A stretch of DNA of 28,032 nt, taken from positions 1 to 28,032 of IMG/VR virus record IMGVR_UViG_3300017737_000063. One strand, written 5' to 3'. Shown piece after piece: positions 22,200 through 28,019 of this stretch (within the stretch, counting starts at the first letter, position 1; each line of letters opens with the position of its first letter). The notes beneath the pieces were generated by a model. The model was not told where the DNA came from and did not search any database. It worked only from the letters and a program-made list of their open reading frames with translations. The translations under genes were made by a program, and so were the position numbers. Source of the stretch: a virus.

Positions 22200-22648
22200 T
22201 ATACTAGACCTGCAAATATTTCTACTTGAACATCAGTTGTTGCTGAAGGTCTTACTTCTACAGTAACTAAATCTTGCAATGTAGGAAAAGCAGGACTTGC
22301 ATCTTCTTCACCAATTAATGCTTCTTCAGCTTGGAATAAGATATGAGAACCCCCTGCTCTTACAGTTACTTGATAGTTAGTTGCTGATGTTACAAAAGCT
22401 ACTTTCATATCTTGGTCTGTACTTAGGTTAGTTACTCTAAAGTATTTACAGTTCTCTACATCTAAAGCACCATCAGCTCCATAAGGAGTTGAATTAAATA
22501 CTGCTACTGTTGTAGTCTGTGAGTGAGTACAAGTTAATATTCTTTCAAATACATCTACTATACCTGTTGTTGTTAAAGTGTTTGTAGAACCTCTGACTGA
22601 GCCGTTAAGTACTACATTTTCTGTAATTGTTGTTGTTAAGTCTGCCAT
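22199..22648 (-). CDS. Probable virion structural protein, 149 aa
   Basis: A beta-rich, Thr/Val-rich protein with TTTITENVVLNGSVRGSTNT at the start, a central CKYFRVTNLSTDQDMKVAF and a repeated beta ending TDVQVEIFAGLV. It resembles small phage decoration or tail subunits in composition only; no family is recognised. A clear A-rich leader precedes ATG 22648, and the stop overlaps the gp10-like start, so it belongs to the neck/tail assembly block. Confidence 0.55.
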   Translation of the reverse strand: MADLTTTITENVVLNGSVRGSTNTLTTTGIVDVFERILTCTHSQTTTVAVFNSTPYGADGALDVENCKYFRVTNLSTDQDMKVAFVTSATNYQVTVRAGGSHILFQAEEALIGEEDASPAFPTLQDLVTVEVRPSATTDVQVEIFAGLV

Positions 22649-22649
22649 T

Positions 22650-23000
22650 TTATTTTTTATCTATTTGTTTAAGTTTATTTATTGCCCAATTTACACCTGA
22701 TGAACCTCCCCAAGCATCCCACATTATACCCCCACAACCTTCTGAGTAAGGAACGTCTTTATGTTGCTGATGTCTTTTAAATGATGCCATTCTTGCTATT
22801 GTATCTCTACTGATAGGTTTTCTGTCTGCTAGTTGTGCTGAACGAGTCCAACCAACCCTAGTTCCACAACTGCTTCCGTTTTCTTCCTTCCATTTTCTTG
22901 CTCTTTTAGCATTATTACTAGCTGCTTCAGGGTAGTCGCTGTAACTTTCAAGCTCTATGCTTATTGCTTCTAGTTTTTCTAATATGTCTTCGTACTTCAT
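22650..23000 (-). CDS. Head-associated domain protein with CGTxVGWxRA pattern, 116 aa
   Basis: The chain has an N-terminal helix (YEDILEKLEAISIELES), then SDYPEAASNNAKRARKWKEE, SSCGTRVGWTRSAQLADRKP, SRDTIARMASFKRHQQHK and GCGGIMWDAWGGSSGVNWA. I recall this block as part of larger head proteins in marine phages, often fused to an XkdF-like protease or portal. Here it stands alone, between the putative tail terminator and a structural gene, about 7.4 kb from the protease. Its Cys, His and Trp positions look conserved, but no activity is known to me. Confidence 0.6.
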   Translation of the reverse strand: MKYEDILEKLEAISIELESYSDYPEAASNNAKRARKWKEENGSSCGTRVGWTRSAQLADRKPISRDTIARMASFKRHQQHKDVPYSEGCGGIMWDAWGGSSGVNWAINKLKQIDKK

Positions 23001-23071
23001 AGCTTAATTGTTATTTTAAATTTCTTCCATCCTATTTGAACTATTAATCTTCCTATCTTAAACTTTAGCAT
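22997..23071 (-). CDS. Possible 24-residue basic peptide
   Basis: The frame starts at a TAATG overlap with the upstream stop and ends in an ATGA overlap with the 116-aa gene, exactly filling the 70-base gap. The product is short, basic and amphipathic (MLKFKIGRLIVQIGWKKFKI). Double coupling is the only real evidence. It may serve to carry ribosomes across the gap rather than make a working peptide. Confidence 0.4.
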   Translation of the reverse strand: MLKFKIGRLIVQIGWKKFKITIKL

Positions 23072-23616
23072 TAGTAACCTGCACCCCTAGTACCTACAGG
23101 AATATCACAAGTTTGAAAGTCATTCTGAACTAATACTCCTAAGTTAAATACATATCCACAACACAAATTATCAAAGCGTTCTTGAAACGGCTCAATAGTG
23201 AATTGGTCTTGTGTAAAATATATAGGATGATTAATATCATTGACACCTGCTAGTGATTGTCTTGAACTGTGTCTAAGCATACCTATAATATCTGTACATA
23301 TTGCTAAAGTCTGATTGAATACTTCTTGTTCATTGTTCTTAGTATTGACTAACTTAGTTAAAGACGCTTGTTGTGCAGTTTGCCAACTTGACTTTTCAGA
23401 AACCATATCCATAATAAATATTTGAAAGTTATATGTCAATTGACTATCACCTGTTGTTACTGATGTTGGGTTTACGTGCATAAGCGGAAATTTCTCCATA
23501 ACTTCAAGATTAAGGTCATATATATCTCCAACTGAAGTTGTGCTGATTTGGTCGTGATACTGACCTAACCTAAGTAAAGTGTTCACGACATTATTATAGC
23601 TTTTATTGTTTACCAT
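23071..23616 (-). CDS. Putative tail terminator / completion protein
   Basis: The 181-residue protein opens with SYNNVVNTLLRLGQYHDQIS and YDLNLEVMEKFPLMHVNPTS, then a strand-rich part with QLTYNFQIFIMDMVSEKSSW, a helix (EVFNQTLAICTDIIGMLRHS) and a closing beta segment. Helix, beta sheet, helix, and a size of 150-180 residues next to the tail chaperone fit a tail terminator, which caps the tail tube and joins it to the head. It starts 14 bases before the stop of the -1 frameshift extension. No catalytic motif is visible, so the role is inferred from position and fold pattern. Confidence 0.55.
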   Translation of the reverse strand: MVNNKSYNNVVNTLLRLGQYHDQISTTSVGDIYDLNLEVMEKFPLMHVNPTSVTTGDSQLTYNFQIFIMDMVSEKSSWQTAQQASLTKLVNTKNNEQEVFNQTLAICTDIIGMLRHSSRQSLAGVNDINHPIYFTQDQFTIEPFQERFDNLCCGYVFNLGVLVQNDFQTCDIPVGTRGAGY

Positions 23617-24381
23617 TTCTTTTAACTTTGTTTTGTGAGTTTAAGTCTGTTTCATAACTTAACCAAGTCAAGCACTCTAACAGTCCTAAATTCGTTATTC
23701 TTTCTAAGTTTACTATTTCACCATTTGTCAATCTATACATAACACCAAACCAACCCCACTTCTCTGCAAAGCTTTCAGAAGCTATTGCGTCTTCATTTCC
23801 TTCAGCTGCTCCATCAAATACAATGGCAAAATCTCTGACAACTCCTTCCCTAAAGTGTAAAAAAAAACCAATGCACTTTGCACTTGTTGAGCTGACATCT
23901 TTTTCATTTCTTCTGTCCTAAGCCGAATGTCTCCATCATAAGCATCAATAATATAAACATCATTCTTCTTTTCTTTTACAGGTCTATAAAGAACAGCCAT
24001 CACTTCAGGTAAGTGCTTTTCAATTCCACCCTTTATAAATGTTTCTAAGTCTGCATATTCACCTAATGTTATACTATCTAAATCAGGGTGAAAGCCGTAC
24101 TCAATACCATCTATTTCAATAATCCTTTTTAACTTTGTGTTTTGATTATTTTGTAATTCTGCAATTCTGCTCATTATTACAGCTACATCTGATAAAGCTA
24201 ATTCCTTTACTAACTGCTTAGGAATGTTAGATAAAGCTGTTATTGTTTCAGTTGCTTCTTTAGTCTTACTACCTGTTTCAAAGTCAATCAGTTGCAACCA
24301 TTTTTCAAGAGTTACATCTTCCCAACTATTAATAAGTTTGAACTCTTTTACCTTACCTTCTTTTTTAACTTTTACTTTCAT
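23603..24381 (-). CDS. Tail assembly chaperone, -1 frameshift product (gpGT-like, 259 aa)
   Basis: If ribosomes slip back one base at the T run (23859-23867), the product keeps residues 1-174 and gains 85 codons, stopping at TAA 23603-23605. The extension reads LHFREGVVRDFAIVFDGAAE, then SFAEKWGWFGVMYRLTNGEI and LGLLECLTWLSYETDL. It looks like a true protein segment, with an aromatic Trp-Gly-Trp core, a clear helix at the end and no ATG at its beginning. It overlaps the zero-frame end and continues across a gap of 165 bases that would otherwise be empty. The overlap with the next start is 14 bases. Confidence 0.75.
23782..24381 (-). CDS. Tail assembly chaperone, zero-frame product (gpG-like)
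   Basis: The 199-residue zero-frame protein begins with strands (MKVKVKKEGKVKEFKLINSW), a helical part with TLEKWLQLIDFETGSKTKEA and a central part with IDGIEYGFHPDLDSITLGEY. It has the size of tail assembly chaperones and sits one gene before a putative tail terminator. Near its end is GTT TTT TTT TAC (codon 172 on), a -1 frameshift site that leads to a longer product, as in lambda G/GT. Chaperones of this type hold the tape measure until tail tube subunits assemble. It starts only 32 bases after the terminase stop. Confidence 0.75.
   Translation of the reverse strand: MKVKVKKEGKVKEFKLINSWEDVTLEKWLQLIDFETGSKTKEATETITALSNIPKQLVKELALSDVAVIMSRIAELQNNQNTKLKRIIEIDGIEYGFHPDLDSITLGEYADLETFIKGGIEKHLPEVMAVLYRPVKEKKNDVYIIDAYDGDIRLRTEEMKKMSAQQVQSALVFFYTLGKELSEILPLYLMEQLKEMKTQ
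23860..23866 (-). other. Slippery site T TTT TTT for -1 frameshifting
   Basis: In the chaperone frame the codons GTT TTT TTT TAC contain the heptamer T TTT TTT within a run of nine T. A -1 slip changes the next codon from TAC to TTA. Transcript slippage on the T run is an alternative route to the same product. Confidence 0.75.
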
Positions 24382-24383
24382 CT

Positions 24384-24401
24384 GTTATATAATAGAAATT
24401 T
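24384..24401 (-). promoter_or_regulatory. AT-rich leader motif, copy 2 (candidate late promoter)
   Basis: Minus strand AAATTTCTATTATATAAC, ending 2 bases before the ATG of the tail chaperone. If TATTATA were a -10 box, the transcript would be nearly leaderless. A translation-enhancing leader is the alternative. Confidence 0.45.
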
Positions 24402-24413
24402 CTTGTTTTTAGT

Positions 24414-25610
24414 TTACTGCACATAATACTTACCTGCGTTAGGGTTATCTAAGTGATAAATAACATTATAACGAACCCCGTCAATTGCGTGGTTGTAGTT
24501 ATCTACATAAAGCTTAGAACCTTTGTCAGCGTATATGTAGTTGTTCAATTCTTTAGCTATGTTAGTGCTTTCAGGAGTTACAATTAATTCATAGTCTTGC
24601 ATACGAGTTATCCCGCTTTCAATAGTTCCTTTTTTTACAGGTTTAATATTAACCCCTAAGTGTCTAAGGTCTGCAATTAGTCTTGGTTCTGCTGAGTCAG
24701 CTATGATAAGTTTGTTGTCTACTTTGTCTAATATTATTTTAGCCAACTCATTTGACTTTAATCCGTTCTTATAGATATGTTCTTTTAAATATATCTTACG
24801 TTTCCTTTTATCAATAGCTACTTCAGTAAGACTATCAGGGTCTACACTAAAACCAAAGTCCATACCGCAAGAAGTCTGAAGTCCATCAGGATTAAATTCT
24901 CCTATTGACCAATTCTCAAATACAACTCCTTCTGCTTTGTCCAACCAACCTCCTAAGATTTTGTGCTGATACTTTTTAAAGTTTCTATGCTTTATAGTGT
25001 TAATACGCTCTAGGAAGCTCTGTGATAGATTATCTTCATTATCTAGGTATGTACTATGAATGTAGCATACATTGTCTCTAACGCCGTTAAAACCTGCTTC
25101 TACTCCTTTGTCCTCAAAAAACCTTTTGTATATCCAATGCTCTTTAGTTACAGGATTAAGTATAAGTATAATTCTATTCTGTATTTCTTTTTCTCTAATA
25201 CTTAAATCAATAGTATCAAATATATCCTCGTCTATTAATTCTTCTGCCTCGTCAAGCACCCAAGTGCTTATTCCTTGTAAAGATTTTAGACTTGCTGTTT
25301 GGTTTCCCGCTGATGTCTTAATACCTCTAAATAGAATGTCTGACTTGTTTCCTAAATTAACAACCTCTGCTTTATTTACACTAAAGATGTTTTCAAAGCC
25401 TAACAGACTAATCTTTTCTAAGAACTCAGGAATGATAGATAGGTGAGCCGATACCATTGTAAATCTTGTAAACAATACTCTTATGTTTTTAGACATAGTA
25501 AGTAAAGTCAAAAAGACTGTTACAGCAAAAGACTTTCCTGAACCCCTACCACCTGTAATAATAAAGTATCTAGCGTCAGAATTAAAAAGAGGGTTATATT
25601 TATTACTCAG
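24414..25610 (-). CDS. terL: Terminase large subunit, apparent CTG start
   Basis: Numbering from CTG 25610, the protein has Walker A GGRGSGKS (20-27), Walker B VLDEAEE (118-124), a coupling segment LILNPVT (about 150-156) and a nuclease domain with MDFGF (Asp252), LIIADSAEP (Asp305) and NHAIDGVRY (Asp377). It is a PBSX-type packaging motor: an ATPase that drives DNA into the head and a nuclease that cuts it. The first ATG (25496) and the first TTG (25511) both lie after Walker A, so they cannot be the true start. Upstream, a TAG at 25620-25622 limits the start to ATA or CTG codons. CTG 25610 gives a natural start (xSNKYNPLFNSDARYF) and overlaps the small-subunit stop by 8 bases. Confidence 0.9.
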   Translation of the reverse strand: MSNKYNPLFNSDARYFIITGGRGSGKSFAVTVFLTLLTMSKNIRVLFTRFTMVSAHLSIIPEFLEKISLLGFENIFSVNKAEVVNLGNKSDILFRGIKTSAGNQTASLKSLQGISTWVLDEAEELIDEDIFDTIDLSIREKEIQNRIILILNPVTKEHWIYKRFFEDKGVEAGFNGVRDNVCYIHSTYLDNEDNLSQSFLERINTIKHRNFKKYQHKILGGWLDKAEGVVFENWSIGEFNPDGLQTSCGMDFGFSVDPDSLTEVAIDKRKRKIYLKEHIYKNGLKSNELAKIILDKVDNKLIIADSAEPRLIADLRHLGVNIKPVKKGTIESGITRMQDYELIVTPESTNIAKELNNYIYADKGSKLYVDNYNHAIDGVRYNVIYHLDNPNAGKYYVQ

Positions 25611-25872
25611 TATCAGTTTCTACAAATGTTATTAAAGGCATATTAATACTATCATCATTTGTTGTAACATCTACCCTTTGTTGAGGTTTACCATAAAAGT
25701 ATTCAAAGAACAGCTTGACCGCCCATTGTTCCTTTTTGTCAATACCACTTTCTAAAGATTTTAAAGCCTTCTCGTTCATTGGTGTTAAGTTCTCTATTAA
25801 CTTTTGTTCTGCTGCCTTAGACTTGCGTCCTGCTCCTTTCCTAGCACCGCCATTGTTTATTCGTTTATCCAT
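25603..25872 (-). CDS. terS: Terminase small subunit
   Basis: The 89-residue protein starts with MDKRINNGGARKGAGRKSKA, the GGxRxGAGRK basic motif that many small terminases use to bind DNA, followed by a helical part EKALKSLESGIDKKEQWAVK and LFFEYFYGKPQQRVDV, also typical (FxxYxYGKPxQ). It would recognise phage DNA and load it onto TerL. ATG 25872 is preferred over TTG 25896, which would place the start only 4 bases from the AT-rich motif (25901-25918). It is followed directly by terL with an 8-base overlap. Confidence 0.85.
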   Translation of the reverse strand: MDKRINNGGARKGAGRKSKAAEQKLIENLTPMNEKALKSLESGIDKKEQWAVKLFFEYFYGKPQQRVDVTTNDDSINMPLITFVETDTE

Positions 25873-25900
25873 AATTGAAATAGATTGATTATTCAATCCC

Positions 25901-25918
25901 TAATATATAATAGAAATT
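25901..25918 (-). promoter_or_regulatory. AT-rich leader motif, copy 1 (candidate late promoter)
   Basis: Minus strand AATTTCTATTATATATTA, starting inside the stop of the NinB-like gene and 28 bases before terS. It is a good place for a packaging/late promoter. Confidence 0.45.
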
Positions 25919-26300
25919 ATTCATATTCATTTGGAAGCATAAGCCTTATGCCTAAGTCAGTTAAAGCCCATATCCTTATTTGTTCTGTATATTGCTCAAA
26001 GGCTTTTGTGTTTAAAGCTGTTGTACTTCCTATTTTATTTATTACTATTTGATTATCGTTAAAACTTATCATTTCATATTCTGATAAGAACTTAGCTCTT
26101 AAAGCATCGTGCATTTCATTAGGGAAATATCCTAGTTCTTCTGCTAGTCCTTGTACGATACATTTCCAATAGTAACTGTTCTGCATATTGCTTCTTGTGT
26201 TTCTTTGTTTCTTTACACTAACTATGTAGTCGTTCTCTAATTCTTTTAGGTAACTAAATAGGCTTTGCTTGTCTCTATTGTCTTTTATTACAAACTTCAT
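25917..26300 (-). CDS. ninB: NinB-like recombination protein
   Basis: The protein has the NinB pattern: a short beta start (MKFVIKDNRDKQSLFSYLKE), KKQRNTRSNMQNSYYWKCI (34-52) with the typical R-x-N-x2-QN-x2-YW, then GYFPNEMHDALRAKFLSEYE and the end STTALNTKAFEQYTEQIRIW with WALTDLGIRLMLPNEYE. NinB binds single-stranded DNA and helps recombination, replacing host RecFOR in lambda. It lies directly upstream of terminase, away from the rest of the recombination genes at 1-5 kb. Length fits the family. Confidence 0.8.
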   Translation of the reverse strand: MKFVIKDNRDKQSLFSYLKELENDYIVSVKKQRNTRSNMQNSYYWKCIVQGLAEELGYFPNEMHDALRAKFLSEYEMISFNDNQIVINKIGSTTALNTKAFEQYTEQIRIWALTDLGIRLMLPNEYE

Positions 26301-26558
26301 TTAGTAGTCTTCATTTATTCCTCTTGTTCCTATTAGCTTTTCTTTTGCACTTGCCCAAAGTTTATCACCTCTTTTTTTTTTACTTAATGATGCTTCAGTT
26401 CTTTTAAGGCTAGGCATTCCGTCTGTTGGTTCGCTATCCATATACTTACCACAACTGCACTGAGCTTCTTTACATACCCACTTTTCATCTCTTAGGACTA
26501 TTGTAGCTTTGCCAACTTCTTTTTGTTCCTTACCGCATTCGCAAGTATATAGTGTCAT
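26301..26558 (-). CDS. Zinc-ribbon protein, 85 aa
   Basis: The protein begins MTLYTCECGKEQ (Cys6, Cys8) and continues with VCKEAQCSCGKYM (Cys29, 34, 36), a likely four- or five-Cys metal site. After GMPSLKRTEASLSKKKRGDK the rest is basic and helical. I associate the CSCGKYM...GMP pattern with small phage proteins of unknown function. It overlaps the methyltransferase stop by 4 bases (ATGA) and touches the NinB-like start. Nucleic-acid binding is the natural guess. Confidence 0.65.
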   Translation of the reverse strand: MTLYTCECGKEQKEVGKATIVLRDEKWVCKEAQCSCGKYMDSEPTDGMPSLKRTEASLSKKKRGDKLWASAKEKLIGTRGINEDY

Positions 26559-27562
26559 AATATCTTTAATTGTTTTTCCTGCTTATTAATTCTTTCTTCA
26601 GCAATCTTAAAATACTTTTCATCTTGCTCAATACCTATAAAGTTTCTGTTGGTATTCTTTGCTGCAACTCCTGTTGAGCCACTTCCCATTGTTGCGTCAA
26701 ATACAGTCATATTTTCATTTGTATAGGTTTTAATTAAATACTCAAGTAGTGCAGTAGGTTTTTGTGTTGGGTGTACACTTTTATTTTTACCTGTTGCAAA
26801 CTCAATTATGCTTGTCGGATATCTTTTATTACTTACATTGCCACCTTCTACAAATTGGTCTAAGTGTTTTACATATCCGCCACCACTTACATACTTTTTG
26901 CCTTCTGTCATTTGTGGGTTATAAACTCTCGGGTTTTTTTCATCAAACTTTCTTATTAATTCCGCTCTAAATTCTTTGTTCTCTATGTTTAAAACTTCCC
27001 ATTCGGCAAACCCTTGCATTTCATCAATACTATAAACATCAATAAGTTTATTATAAGTTTTGTTTGTACATAGTCCATACTGCGTGCTGTCAACCCTAAA
27101 GCAATGGTCTGAACATTGCCCTATTTTATTTATTATATCTTTCTTTTTTAATCCAATAAAATCAAGTACTTTCTTAAAATATAGTCTTTGTGGGTGTTCG
27201 CCTTTAGCGTCGTATTTTGTTGGTTCATTGCTAAAGACTAAAACATCTTCAAAGTTTTTCATTGGCATTTTATTAGCAAGTAATGGGTTGCTTCCTTGTT
27301 CTTTCTGCCATATCCATTGATGACTAAATCTATCAATATTACTTGCTATTAATTTAGTTGTAAAGGGTTGGCTTGCTGTTAACATTATAAATCCGTTTGG
27401 TCTTAATATTCTGTAAAACATTTCCCACATTGGTTTAAATGGGATTATTTCATCCCAACTACAAGCGGTTGTTCCATAAGGCAAATCGGTCAATATTAAA
27501 TCAACGCTACCGCTTTCTATTTTATCGCTTTCAATTAAGCAATCACCTTTATATAGCGTCAT
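26555..27562 (-). CDS. Beta-class DNA methyltransferase
   Basis: Motif IV DLPYGT (26-31) comes first, then a variable middle, HPTQKP near 265 and finally motif I DATMGSGSTG (289-298). This is the order of beta-class amino-methyltransferases. DLPY in place of DPPY still fits an N6-adenine or N4-cytosine enzyme that transfers a methyl group from AdoMet. The middle part (about 140-215), with Cys residues (QCSDHCFR, YGLCTN), is the likely target-recognition region. There is no restriction partner, so it probably protects phage DNA from host enzymes. It overlaps the DUF3310-like gene by 14 bases. Confidence 0.9.
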   Translation of the reverse strand: MTLYKGDCLIESDKIESGSVDLILTDLPYGTTACSWDEIIPFKPMWEMFYRILRPNGFIMLTASQPFTTKLIASNIDRFSHQWIWQKEQGSNPLLANKMPMKNFEDVLVFSNEPTKYDAKGEHPQRLYFKKVLDFIGLKKKDIINKIGQCSDHCFRVDSTQYGLCTNKTYNKLIDVYSIDEMQGFAEWEVLNIENKEFRAELIRKFDEKNPRVYNPQMTEGKKYVSGGGYVKHLDQFVEGGNVSNKRYPTSIIEFATGKNKSVHPTQKPTALLEYLIKTYTNENMTVFDATMGSGSTGVAAKNTNRNFIGIEQDEKYFKIAEERINKQEKQLKIL

Positions 27563-27815
27563 TGTGTATTCTTTCTAATTCAAAGTGTAGGTGGTTTATT
27601 GCTTTTCTAATATCTTCAACTCCTCCGTCATTATGTTTGTTCTTACTTCTCAGAAGATAAGTTACGGCTGTTCCTATATTGTAAGTTAAATCAAAGTTGC
27701 TTACAACATCTTTAGCCATATATCCGTTCTTTCCTTTATAGTAATTAGGCACTTCTTGTAATTCAATTGGTGGCATAGTTTCTAGGTTTCTAATTAGTTT
27801 ATCGTTTTGTGTCAT
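27549..27815 (-). CDS. DUF3310-like protein, 88 aa
   Basis: After PNYYKGKNGYMAKDVVSNFD comes LTYNIGTAVTYLLRSKNKHN and GGVEDIRKAINHLHFELERI. This is the DUF3310 pattern, with Y-x-I-G-x-A-x-x-Y-x-L-R and D-I-x-K-A. Relatives occur in many phages and include proteins near T7 nucleotide kinase 1.7, but the biochemical role of this family is not settled. It overlaps genes on both sides, and with the methyltransferase it may deal with nucleotides or DNA modification. Confidence 0.75.
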   Translation of the reverse strand: MTQNDKLIRNLETMPPIELQEVPNYYKGKNGYMAKDVVSNFDLTYNIGTAVTYLLRSKNKHNDGGVEDIRKAINHLHFELERIHNDAI

Positions 27816-27981
27816 TGTCTAAAAGTTTAAGTAATTGGTGAGGTGTGTATATTCTGCTATCACCATCATAGTTTTCAAAGATACAAGTAAAGTTATCGTT
27901 CTCCCAAGTCCAAAGACTTCTGACATTCTTTTTAATGTGGCTGTTCAATACCCACTTAATTGTTTTGTAAGTTCTTTTCAT
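27799..27981 (-). CDS. Hypothetical protein, 60 aa
   Basis: A short basic protein with VLNSHIKKNVRSLWTWENDN, then DNFTCIFENYDGDSRIYTPH and a last helix HQLLKLLDNDTKR. I do not recognise a family. The frame starts at ATG 27981, 17 bases overlapping the DUF3310-like gene. It is the first gene at the right end. If the ends are joined, it follows the zinc-ribbon stop by 14 bases. The stretch 27982-28032 holds only the right-end repeat. Confidence 0.5.
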   Translation of the reverse strand: MKRTYKTIKWVLNSHIKKNVRSLWTWENDNFTCIFENYDGDSRIYTPHQLLKLLDNDTKR

Positions 27982-28019
27982 ATCTATTGTTTAAGTTATG
28001 AATACGCTAAGGGTTCAGT

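Noticed and set aside
24414-25613. Frameshift fusing small and large terminase
   Set aside because: The frames differ by +1 and the overlap window (TAG at 25620 to TAA at 25603) has no good slip codon: GAG to AGT or ACT to CTG re-pairing would be poor. A non-AUG start is simpler.
27876-27907. TATCTTTG with TTGG 20 bases upstream
   Set aside because: It lies inside the 60-aa gene, the -33 box is imperfect, and downstream genes overlap in one unit; chance is likely in AT-rich DNA.
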